From positions 1-11,585 of the forward strand of contig PDSN01000134.1 in the NCBI GenBank assembly GCA_002748505.1: 11,585 bases of DNA, in the 5' to 3' direction. This stretch comes from Gammaproteobacteria bacterium (lineage in GTDB: Bacteria > Pseudomonadota > Gammaproteobacteria > Pseudomonadales > Halieaceae). Numbering within the stretch: the stretch's first letter is position 1; every line of letters begins with the position of its first letter. This document shows positions 1 through 7,130 of this stretch, piece by piece. The notes under the pieces were generated by a model. The model saw only the letters and a list, made by a program, of their open reading frames with translations. It was not told the DNA's origin and did not search any database. The translations under genes were made by a program, and so were the position numbers.

Positions 1-2438
1 GACATAAACCGGGTTTTACTTTGGTGCGCTTCACGCAGGCGCGCTTCCATCTGTGCGCGCAGGCGGTTTTCCTGTCGCAAACGCGCGTTGACGGTGCTCA
101 ACAATTCCTGCCCCGACTCGACTTTGGCTTCCAGCTCCTGGGTTATTTCCTTGAGCTGTGTAGTCACATCGCGGTACTCAGTAATATCAATGTAGGTTGC
201 CACGTAGCCACCGTGGGGCAGCTTGTTACCGCGGATTTCTATCACCGTGCCATTGGGCAGGGTTCTCTCCAAACGGTAGGGATGACCACTTCGCAACCAC
301 GCTAAACGCTTGGCGACCTGCTCGTCTTCATCACCTTCTAAATTCAGCATGCCGCGGCTGTAGTTATAACGATAAACCCGCTCAATCGGACAGCCTACAT
401 ACAAAAAGCGCTCGGGATACTCGAACAGCTCCTCATACCGTGAATTCCACGCCACCAGCCGCAGCTCCGCATCTACCACCGCGACACCCTGCACCAGACT
501 CTCCACGGTGGTTTGCAGTAATTCGCGGTTAAAGGTGTGCTGCCTGCTGGCCTCGGTCACCATACCCGCCAAATCGGCGTAGGCTAACTGCTGAGAGTCT
601 TCAAGCTGCACCATAGCTCGATGAGCGGTGCTGGCGCCAATAATCCCTGCAAGCACCGACTCCACATGATTTACCACAAAACGCGGCGCCCTGTCACCCG
701 GCATTAAACGCTGCTGATAACGTGTTTCAAATTGCGTCCACATTTTATCGCGCTGATCCGTCGGCATGAACGGGGGTAATAACGACTGTAGCTGACTGAT
801 GCGAATTAAGCTCAATTCAAAGTCGTCACCCTCTTCTTTAAATGGTGCGGCCTTTTCAACAAATACCCGCGCCTGGCGTTCATCGGCTGGAGACGCTTTG
901 GCAAACAACGACACCAACAAAAACAAAGTGATATTGACACCCAAACTCCAGGCTGTGGCATAAACCAGACGACTTTGCGCTTCGATACCAAATAGGCCCG
1001 CAGGTCGCAACCAGTCGATCCCCAACGGCCCGTGGACCAGCAAGGCAGCATCACCTGGCATCACCACCGGCAGTACCGCACAATAAAACCACAAGACTAA
1101 ACCTGCGCCAATTCCTGCAATGACACCAACGCCGTGACCGCCACGCCAGTATAAACCAGCGATCAAACCCGGCCCGAGCTGCGCCGCAGCCAAAAATGAA
1201 GTAAATCCAATTTGTGAGAGCCAGGGAATATCGCCAACGCTCTGCAACACCAGCCAAGAGGCAAACATCAGCACCACAATCACCCACTGGCGAATGCGAC
1301 GCAACCTGTCACCTAAGCGCAGCACCGCCTCGGGTGATTCCGCATTTAAGCGCATCATTAAAGGCGATAAAATTTCATTGGTAATCATAATGGCAACGCT
1401 CACCACCGCCACAATCACCATGCTGGTGGCCGCGGAAACACCGCCGATAAACGCGGCCACGGCAATCCAGTCACGGCCCAGGGCCACCGGCAAAGTTTGC
1501 ACCCAGGTATCGGGATTGCTGCCAGATTGCGCCCCAAATAAAACATGCCCCGCCAATGCCACGGGCACGACCATTAACAGAAACAACAACAAATACAGTG
1601 GAAAAGCCCAACGCGCCAGACCGTGCTTAGCGTCTGGTGGCGACTCCACAACCATGACATGAAACGTACGCGGCAAACATAAAATCGCCAGCGCACTTAC
1701 CAGGGTGCGTGCGATAAACTCCGAGTCGATATTCACTGTTTGCCAGGGCACCAGCAGTTCCTGATAGGCAGGTGTTTCCAACTGATCCACTAAAAAAAAC
1801 ACCGCCAGGGCCGCGACCAGCATAAAAGCCAGCAGTTTAACCACCGACTCCACCGCAATCGCCGCCATCACACCGCGTAAACGCTCCCGCCCTTCGATCC
1901 GTCGGGTGCCGAACAGCACAGAAAATACCGCTAAAATAACCGCCACAACAAAAGCGGAGTCAGCACTGTTGCTTGTTTGAGGCTGTAATTGTGGCGACAG
2001 AATCTGCCAGGTTTGTACCACGGCTTTTAACTGCAAGGCGATATAGGGCAAAACAGCGGTTGTCGCCACCACGGTGACCAAGATAGCCAGCATGGGACGC
2101 TTGCCATAGCGCGCACCCATATAATCCGCGATAGACGTCACCTGATGCCGACTCCCGGCTTCCAACAGACGCTTTATTAAAGGCCAGCCAAATAAAAACA
2201 ACAGCATTGGCCCCAGGAAAATGGGCACGTAACTCCAGGGTTGCGCCACCGCGCTGCCCACGGCGCCGTGAAAGGTCCAGGAACTGCAATACACTGCAAG
2301 GGAAAGCGCATACACCACAGCCCGCATCAAAGGACTGCGCAACTGACTGCGATCAACGCGCCAGGCAATAAAAAACAGCAGGCCGATATAGCCCAGTGCG
2401 AGTATAAGCAGGGTTGAGGCAGAATAGGCTGTTTGCAC
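1..2438 (-). CDS. SLC5-STAC-PAS sensor histidine kinase, N-terminal part (runs off left edge)
   Basis: This is an inner-membrane sensor kinase with a sodium/solute-symporter-like N-terminus, of the CbrA/PA3271 type. The window holds 812 codons, open throughout. Residues about 1-520 are a multi-helix SLC5 domain with the typical motifs LCLPRTFHV and FIGGVSAATSMVIVA. Residues about 545-612 match the STAC linker (VESVLAGIIGAS). Residues about 640-755 are a PAS domain (GVAVVDAELRLVAWNSRYEELF begins it). A charged, probably coiled-coil segment follows and ends in SKTRFM, which in this family sits directly before the phospho-accepting His box, so the kinase core lies outside the window. The start is GTG at 2438: an in-frame TAG lies 8 codons upstream and there is no ATG between. 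GGA about 10 bases upstream is a weak ribosome site. Family members often sense or transport a nutrient and many are hybrid kinases with a C-terminal receiver, which cannot be seen here. The signal and target are unknown. Confidence 0.9.
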   Translation of the reverse strand, partial: MQTAYSASTLLILALGYIGLLFFIAWRVDRSQLRSPLMRAVVYALSLAVYCSSWTFHGAVGSAVAQPWSYVPIFLGPMLLFLFGWPLIKRLLEAGSRHQVTSIADYMGARYGKRPMLAILVTVVATTAVLPYIALQLKAVVQTWQILSPQLQPQTSNSADSAFVVAVILAVFSVLFGTRRIEGRERLRGVMAAIAVESVVKLLAFMLVAALAVFFLVDQLETPAYQELLVPWQTVNIDSEFIARTLVSALAILCLPRTFHVMVVESPPDAKHGLARWAFPLYLLLFLLMVVPVALAGHVLFGAQSGSNPDTWVQTLPVALGRDWIAVAAFIGGVSAATSMVIVAVVSVAIMITNEILSPLMMRLNAESPEAVLRLGDRLRRIRQWVIVVLMFASWLVLQSVGDIPWLSQIGFTSFLAAAQLGPGLIAGLYWRGGHGVGVIAGIGAGLVLWFYCAVLPVVMPGDAALLVHGPLGIDWLRPAGLFGIEAQSRLVYATAWSLGVNITLFLLVSLFAKASPADERQARVFVEKAAPFKEEGDDFELSLIRISQLQSLLPPFMPTDQRDKMWTQFETRYQQRLMPGDRAPRFVVNHVESVLAGIIGASTAHRAMVQLEDSQQLAYADLAGMVTEASRQHTFNRELLQTTVESLVQGVAVVDAELRLVAWNSRYEELFEYPERFLYVGCPIERVYRYNYSRGMLNLEGDEDEQVAKRLAWLRSGHPYRLERTLPNGTVIEIRGNKLPHGGYVATYIDITEYRDVTTQLKEITQELEAKVESGQELLSTVNARLRQENRLRAQMEARLREAHQSKTRFM

Positions 2439-2472
2439 CGCAACTGATCCGTTTATGGTCTAATTATCGGAC

Positions 2473-2498
2473 AGTATAAACCATTGCGGTGCCATTGC
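2473..2498 (-). promoter_or_regulatory. Weak promoter candidate with CCATTGC direct repeat upstream of the sensor kinase gene
   Basis: The 81-base gap between feoB and the kinase gene reads TATACT on the minus strand at 2478-2473, an acceptable -10 element. No good -35 lies 16-18 bases upstream. Where it should be, the heptamer CCATTGC (plus strand) occurs twice, at 2481-2487 and 2492-2498. The two copies are 11 bases apart, so they lie on the same face of the helix. That layout would suit an activator site at a promoter lacking a -35 box. This is inference from pattern only. Confidence 0.25.
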
Positions 2499-2519
2499 CT
2501 GCGGGGTTTTGCAGCTGTC

Positions 2520-4355
2520 TTAAATTAACAGGCGGTAAGCCAGCCACGCCATCGCGTAGGCCAGCAAACCATAGCCAATAAAAACCTGAAGCGGCAATTT
2601 CCAACCGCCGGATTCGCGGCGCATCACCGAAAGCGTCGATACACATTGCGCCGCGATAGCGAAAAACACCAACAGCGCAATGCCCGAGGCCAGCGGCAAA
2701 CCGCTGGCCTGAATCTGGTCAGCCAGGGAGCTGATATTTTCATCCGCACCATCAATGCCAAACAGTGTGCCCAGCGTGCCAACAAAAACTTCCCGTGCTA
2801 AAAACGATGCAATGATCGCCACACCATAACGCCAATCCAAACCCAATGGTGCAAAAAGGGGCTCGATAAACTGTCCCATTTTGCCCAGATACGACTGCCC
2901 CAAATCGGCGCCCTCATTTGGAAAATAACCGAGAATCCAGACCACTACCGACACCCAGAAAATCACCGGACCGGCGCGAAACACGAAATCTTTACTGCGC
3001 TGCCAGGCATTGCGCAGCAGGGTACCCACACTGGGTATATGATAAAACGGCATTTCCAGCACAAAAGGCGTGTCATCACCGTCGTCGTGTACCGTGCGCG
3101 ACACCACGGCGCAGACCAACAAGCCCATCACCATGCCAAACACATAAACACCAAACATTGCCAGGCCCTGTAGGCCCAACCAGCCCCCCAACACGTTTTG
3201 CGCAGGAATAAACGCGGCAATTAAAAGAGCATAAACAGGTAAACGCGCAGAACACGGCATCAATGGCACAGCCAGCCAGGTCAACCAGCGACGGAATTTT
3301 GAATCCACCGTACGCGCCGCATAGAGGCCGGGAATCGCACAAGCGACGCCTGATAACATGGGCACAAAACTCTTACCCGACAAACCAAACCAGCGCAGAG
3401 GACGATGACACAACACCGCCGCGCGCGATAGATAGCCAGAGTCTTCCAGCAGACCCACCACCAGGGTGAGCACAAACACCTGCGGCACAAATACCAAAAA
3501 AGCACCCACCCCGCCAAAGATAGCATCGGTGAGAAAGTCCTTCGCTACACCTTCACCCATCTTGGCAACGGTATGATCGGCCAGCCAGCCCAGCCCGGCC
3601 TCTACACCATCCATCATCGGTGCTGCCCAGGTAAACACCGACTGAAACAAGAGGTACATGACCACCACAAAACACAGCGGCCCCAACAAGGGGTGAAGTA
3701 AAATACTGTCGGCACGGGACATGGATCTGATCAGCAAATCGCCTTCGGGCCCGTGCGTTTTCGCCAGTCTACTCGCCCGCTGGCGCACGCTGTTATCGTC
3801 CGCCGCCAGAACATCTTCTCCATCATAGACAATGGGCGCAGCAGTCGGCCACTGCCGTTCTTTAAGCATTTCACGCAGAGGCTCGACGCCCTGACCGCTG
3901 CGCGCAGACATGGGCAGCACAGGCACGGCCAGCGCCTTGCTTAAACCCGCCGCATCCAGGGTCAGGTTGTTGCGCTCGAGCACATCGATCATATTCGCCG
4001 CCACCACCACCGGCACATTTTGCGCAGCGGCCCTGGCCATCACTTGCAGTGCCAATACCAGGCCCTTATCCAGACAGGTGGCGTCCACCACACAGACAAT
4101 ACCCTGCACATCACCGGCGTCCATGGCCCCGGTAAACGCCTCTACCGCAACGGTTTCATCCCCGGAAATCGGATTGAGAGAATAGGCGCCGGGAAAATCA
4201 ACCAGGGTGACAGCGGGATTGTCACGCAGCGCACCCTGACTGGTGGAGACCGTCACTCCAGGAAAATTCGCCACCTTTTGCTGTAAACCGGTCAGCCGGT
4301 TAAACAACATGCTCTTACCGGCATTGGGGCTGCCCACCAACAGGACTTTACTCAT
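2520..4355 (-). CDS. feoB: Ferrous iron transport protein B (FeoB), short form
   Basis: FeoB is a GTP-dependent Fe(II) importer of the inner membrane. The N-terminal G domain is complete: G1 GSPNAGKS (8-15), G2 Thr35, G3 DFPG (53-56), G4 NMID (121-124, the usual FeoB variant of NKxD) and G5 SAR (150-152). A helical switch region follows. From about residue 221 come the two Gate/core membrane repeats with GLLEDSGYLSR (301-311), a first conserved Cys at 339 (ACAIPG), a second at 368 (PLMPCSARLPVY) and a third at 571 (AQCVSTL). At 611 residues it is shorter than the 773-residue E. coli protein, and ACAIP replaces the E. coli-type GCNVP. I recall that variant in other bacterial FeoB proteins, so it is probably functional. 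The ATG overlaps the feoA stop as ATGA, and GAAGGTG just upstream inside feoA serves as ribosome site. No feoC follows. Confidence 0.97.
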   Translation of the reverse strand: MSKVLLVGSPNAGKSMLFNRLTGLQQKVANFPGVTVSTSQGALRDNPAVTLVDFPGAYSLNPISGDETVAVEAFTGAMDAGDVQGIVCVVDATCLDKGLVLALQVMARAAAQNVPVVVAANMIDVLERNNLTLDAAGLSKALAVPVLPMSARSGQGVEPLREMLKERQWPTAAPIVYDGEDVLAADDNSVRQRASRLAKTHGPEGDLLIRSMSRADSILLHPLLGPLCFVVVMYLLFQSVFTWAAPMMDGVEAGLGWLADHTVAKMGEGVAKDFLTDAIFGGVGAFLVFVPQVFVLTLVVGLLEDSGYLSRAAVLCHRPLRWFGLSGKSFVPMLSGVACAIPGLYAARTVDSKFRRWLTWLAVPLMPCSARLPVYALLIAAFIPAQNVLGGWLGLQGLAMFGVYVFGMVMGLLVCAVVSRTVHDDGDDTPFVLEMPFYHIPSVGTLLRNAWQRSKDFVFRAGPVIFWVSVVVWILGYFPNEGADLGQSYLGKMGQFIEPLFAPLGLDWRYGVAIIASFLAREVFVGTLGTLFGIDGADENISSLADQIQASGLPLASGIALLVFFAIAAQCVSTLSVMRRESGGWKLPLQVFIGYGLLAYAMAWLAYRLLI

Positions 4356-4600
4356 AAATCACCTTCGTCAGTGGACACCAGCACCTGCTGGGCGATGCTT
4401 TTTTCCATGGAAAACACCGCACCATCACCGCGATACAGACGCGGGGCACCAAAGCGCGGGCTGACCACACAACGCACCACAGCCCCCAGTCCAAAGCCTA
4501 ACTCCGTTAAGCGCTGTCGTTGAGTCTGTTGCATGGATTCGTCGAAGGATTGCACCGTTGCGGCGATGCCGGGCTGCAGTTGCCAGAAGTTACCTGTCAT
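4352..4600 (-). CDS. feoA: Ferrous iron transport protein A (FeoA)
   Basis: FeoA is a small cytoplasmic SH3-like protein that works with FeoB in Fe(II) uptake. The 82-residue product has the family pattern: an N-terminal strand with a proline-glycine turn (LQPGIAATVQSF), RLTELGFGLGAVVRCV matching the usual 'RLxxLGfxxGxxVxvv', and a final strand and helix with YRGDGAVFSMEKSIAQQVLV. I chose the ATG at 4600. A TTG at 4627 would add nine residues (MQTHNSCKL), but they are not family-like and have no ribosome site before them; the site before the ATG is also weak. The gene overlaps feoB by four bases, so the pair is translationally coupled. The predicted -10 and a palindrome lie just upstream. Confidence 0.92.
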   Translation of the reverse strand: MTGNFWQLQPGIAATVQSFDESMQQTQRQRLTELGFGLGAVVRCVVSPRFGAPRLYRGDGAVFSMEKSIAQQVLVSTDEGDL

Positions 4601-4621
4601 AAGCTTACAACTATTGTGGGT

Positions 4622-4635
4622 TTGCAATATTGTAA
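4622..4635 (-). promoter_or_regulatory. Palindrome TTGCAATATTGTAA overlapping a candidate feoA -10
   Basis: The 14-base sequence TTGCAATATTGTAA is an inverted repeat with one mismatched pair. On the minus strand it contains TACAAT (4634-4629), a plausible -10 for feoAB about 29 bases before the ATG. The half-sites loosely resemble the TTGnn-N4-nnCAA layout of the Fnr/Crp family but lack the GAT/ATC core of Fnr sites. Overlap with the -10 would suit a repressor better than an activator. A second perfect short inverted repeat, GAATA-N-TATTC, lies about 30 bases further upstream (4667-4677). No convincing Fur box was found here. Tentative. Confidence 0.25.
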
Positions 4636-4679
4636 CGACTTTGAAAGTAAAAACACCAGTGAGAAAGAATATTATTCAC

Positions 4680-4704
4680 AAAAACACCGAACAAAGTCCG
4701 GCGT
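4680..4704 (-). terminator. Rho-independent terminator after the TonB-dependent receptor gene
   Basis: Just after the receptor stop codon the minus-strand transcript reads ACGCCGGAC-UUU-GUUCGGUGU and then UUUU. This is a nine-pair stem (two G-U pairs) with a three-base loop and a U tract. The plus-strand copy ends in seven T residues but has two A-C mismatches in the stem, so it works best for the minus strand. It separates the receptor operon from feoAB, implying that feoAB has its own promoter in the 80 bases that follow. Confidence 0.8.
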
Positions 4705-4723
4705 TTTTTTGCCTGAGTTCAGC

Positions 4724-6958
4724 TTAGAACCTGTAATCCAGGCGCACGTTGAAATTACGACCTGGCTCCGTATAGCGAGAGATACCGTTGCCGGTAACAC
4801 CGATTCCCGGACGCAAATCGTCCGTACCTACGAAGCGAATACCGTCCCAGGTATAGTATTCCTTGTCGGTCAGGTTAAAGAGGCCCGCGCGCAGTGACAG
4901 CTGGTCAGTGAAATTATAAAACGCAATCACATTGACCACGGTTGCGGTACGCGACAGATATTCGCGATATTCAAGTTCACCTCGGGAATTAATAAAGTAC
5001 GCATCATCGGCGTCTTTGCCGGCGGTATAATCAACATTGGCTTCCACACCCCAATGACCTTGCGGTGCATTGTAGGCCATCGTCCAGCGAGCAGACGCAG
5101 GCTGTACGCTGGTCAACGGATAACCGTTGTCCTTCTCGCCCTCCGCATACGATGCACTAAAACGTGTGCTCAGACCCTCGGGTACAGCAAATGCCTCGTG
5201 TAAATCCAAGACAGCGGTCAATTCCACACCCTTAAGCTCAACATCACCGACGTTGTCGGGCACATCGTAGAGGTCTATTTCACCCGCTTCATTGATGCGA
5301 CTGCGTTGGCTGTAATCGATAAAATCTTCGTAATCAGAATAAAACACCGTTACATTGAATTGTCCCGCACTGTACAGCCCACTCAGACTCAACTCGTAGT
5401 TAGTCGCGGTTTCCACATCCAAATCGGGGTTGGGGCCGGTTGCCCAATCATCCTCTGTGCCACTACGGGTATAGAGGTTTTCTATCGTCGGCGCTCTAAA
5501 TCCGCGCCCCACATTCGCGCCAATGCTTAAAGTGTCGGTGATCTTCTGGGTAATACCCAATGCGCCACTGACAGCATCAAAGGACTGATCACCCAACGAG
5601 GTGCCGCCCAGGGAGTCTTCAAAAAACTCGGTGGCCTTGGCACTGTAATCGTAATCATCGTAACGCAGGCCAACTTGCAACTCAGTGCGTTCGCCCAGTT
5701 GTATTTTATCCAAGACGTAAACATTGGCGCTCTCGATATCCGCTTGCGGAATCAGAGCCGGGACCACAGAAGTAGAGGGGCCGCGACCCGGACTGTTCTG
5801 CCAGCGCACCTGGGTGTTTTCAACACCGTGGTCAAGCCACGCAAAACCGTACACCAGATCATGTTGCACACTGCCGGTAACAATGCCCTTAGCAAAATCA
5901 ACCCGCAACTGACGCATGGTCTGATCGTAGTCACGCGTATCGATACGAGGAGCCAGTTCCCGCTCGGGTGTGTCAGGATCGTCATAGAAGGTGACATTTT
6001 GCCTGGTTATGGCTTGAAAATCGCTGGTTTGATAGTTAAACGCCCAGCTCAGCTCGTCAAACACCACTGCATCGGCTTGCAACTCGTGAAATACGCCAAT
6101 ACGCTCGCGTTTGCGGGTATCATCACCGATACGATCCAGATACCATCTGCCATCGAAGGACTTGGCATCGGTCTCGATCTCGGCTTCATAGCGCTCCACC
6201 ACGAGCCCCAGCACATGCTTGTCGCTGAAGTCGTAGTTCAGTTTGACAAAGAGGTTGGAAATATCTTTGTCCTGAGGATCGGGGCGCTCGCGAGCACTGC
6301 CCTGAACATCGGCACCCTCAGTGTGGTTTGAGGTTTCGCTGGCCTCGCGACCGGTCACAATAGCCAGTGCTTCGAATTGGCCTGCGCGCGCCGCCGCGCT
6401 GAGGTTCAACATGGTCTGATCGGAAGCATCAGCGTACATGGCAGCGACTTTGCCACCGACATCATCGCCGGCTTGGGCAAGAAAATCATCCGCATCCTTG
6501 GTGACAAAACGCACCGAACCACCCAGCGCACCGCTACCGGAAATCACCGAGTCTGCACCGCGCGTAATATCCACCAGTTTCATGGTTTCAAGGTCAATAG
6601 CGCCGCGTCCCCCTTTAAAATAGCCGTAGGCCTGACCGCCTTCGTACTGCAGCGTCTCGCCCTGGGTCAAACCGTCGACGGTAATCGCAACGCGGTCATC
6701 GGTCACACCGCGAATGTTAAAGCCCATATCACCCCAGCGGGTGTCTGCTGCTTCAATTTCAACGCCGGGAATATCTTTGACCAGATCGCTGACGTCACTG
6801 ACCATGCGATTCTCAATCATTTCACTGGTAATCACATCGCTTTGTTCATCGACTTCCCCGGCGATTTGGGTCAGGTCAAGCTCCTGCAATTCCTGCGCGG
6901 TAGCGCCCATGCTGACCAGGCCAATCGCCAGTGCCATTAAGCTTCGTTTCGTGTTCAT
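4724..6958 (-). CDS. TonB-dependent outer-membrane receptor, haemoglobin/transferrin receptor-like
   Basis: This 744-residue outer-membrane receptor imports a substrate using TonB energy. Residues 1-21 are a signal peptide, cleaved after ATA. The plug spans about 40-155 and shows DIPGVEI, NIRGV, TVDGLTQGE and GSGALGGSVRFVTKD. The rest is the 22-strand barrel, ending NFNVRLDYRF with the expected terminal Phe. The plug sequence and the FRAP (487-490) plus NPDL (510-513) boxes place it near the haem/haemoglobin/transferrin receptor family. However, the histidine that haem receptors carry between these boxes is absent, so haem is not assured as cargo. The classical TonB box is unclear; ELDLTQIAG after the signal peptide is the best candidate. 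AAGGAG at 6970-6965, six bases before the ATG, is a strong ribosome site. It follows the EF-hand gene by 172 bases and may share its promoter. Confidence 0.9.
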   Translation of the reverse strand: MNTKRSLMALAIGLVSMGATAQELQELDLTQIAGEVDEQSDVITSEMIENRMVSDVSDLVKDIPGVEIEAADTRWGDMGFNIRGVTDDRVAITVDGLTQGETLQYEGGQAYGYFKGGRGAIDLETMKLVDITRGADSVISGSGALGGSVRFVTKDADDFLAQAGDDVGGKVAAMYADASDQTMLNLSAAARAGQFEALAIVTGREASETSNHTEGADVQGSARERPDPQDKDISNLFVKLNYDFSDKHVLGLVVERYEAEIETDAKSFDGRWYLDRIGDDTRKRERIGVFHELQADAVVFDELSWAFNYQTSDFQAITRQNVTFYDDPDTPERELAPRIDTRDYDQTMRQLRVDFAKGIVTGSVQHDLVYGFAWLDHGVENTQVRWQNSPGRGPSTSVVPALIPQADIESANVYVLDKIQLGERTELQVGLRYDDYDYSAKATEFFEDSLGGTSLGDQSFDAVSGALGITQKITDTLSIGANVGRGFRAPTIENLYTRSGTEDDWATGPNPDLDVETATNYELSLSGLYSAGQFNVTVFYSDYEDFIDYSQRSRINEAGEIDLYDVPDNVGDVELKGVELTAVLDLHEAFAVPEGLSTRFSASYAEGEKDNGYPLTSVQPASARWTMAYNAPQGHWGVEANVDYTAGKDADDAYFINSRGELEYREYLSRTATVVNVIAFYNFTDQLSLRAGLFNLTDKEYYTWDGIRFVGTDDLRPGIGVTGNGISRYTEPGRNFNVRLDYRF

Positions 6959-6988
6959 ACTCTACTCCTTTCACTCCATGTACGAATT

Positions 6989-7042
6989 GGGGAGAAAACT
7001 CCCCAGGTGTTAAATGCGGGAATTCAGTACCCCTGTTTCCCG
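6989..7042 (-). promoter_or_regulatory. Two hairpins in the leader of the receptor gene
   Basis: In the 172-base gap before the receptor gene, GGGGAG-AAAA-CTCCCC (6989-7004) forms a perfect six-pair hairpin, and CGGGAA (7017-7022) pairs with TTCCCG (7037-7042) around a 14-base loop. Neither has a U tract on the minus strand, so they are not ordinary terminators. They could be an mRNA-stabilising or processing structure between the EF-hand and receptor cistrons. The first hairpin ends about 20 bases before the ribosome site. I found no convincing separate promoter in this gap. Confidence 0.4.
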
Positions 7043-7066
7043 TCTTACTTATTGATTTACCGAGCG

Positions 7067-7121
7067 CGACCTCACCACAGTAACTGGCAGCCGCGCCACA
7101 AGGCCGTAAATTACGACCTCA
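7067..7121. repeat. Short direct repeat CGACCTCA in the receptor leader
   Basis: The octamer CGACCTCA occurs at 7067-7074 and 7114-7121, 47 bases apart, each preceded by TTAC nearby (with six extra bases, CGAGCG, in the first copy). It lies between the EF-hand stop codon and the receptor gene. The repeat is short and may be chance; it could also be a pair of protein-binding sites. Confidence 0.2.
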
Positions 7122-7130
7122 TCTTGACAC

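Noticed and set aside
812..2289. Several minus-strand frames of 78-109 codons inside the sensor kinase region
   Set aside because: They lie in other frames. The continuous 812-codon frame from GTG at 2438 to the window edge encodes recognisable SLC5, STAC and PAS domains with no frameshift.
4601..4627. TTG start for FeoA nine codons upstream
   Set aside because: The extra residues do not fit the FeoA family, and this start falls inside the predicted -10/palindrome.
5675..6331. Plus-strand open frame of 218 codons
   Set aside because: It is entirely antisense to the receptor gene, has no family-like sequence or ribosome site, and arises from the codon pattern of the opposite strand. The same holds for the 187-codon plus-strand frame at 6377-6940.
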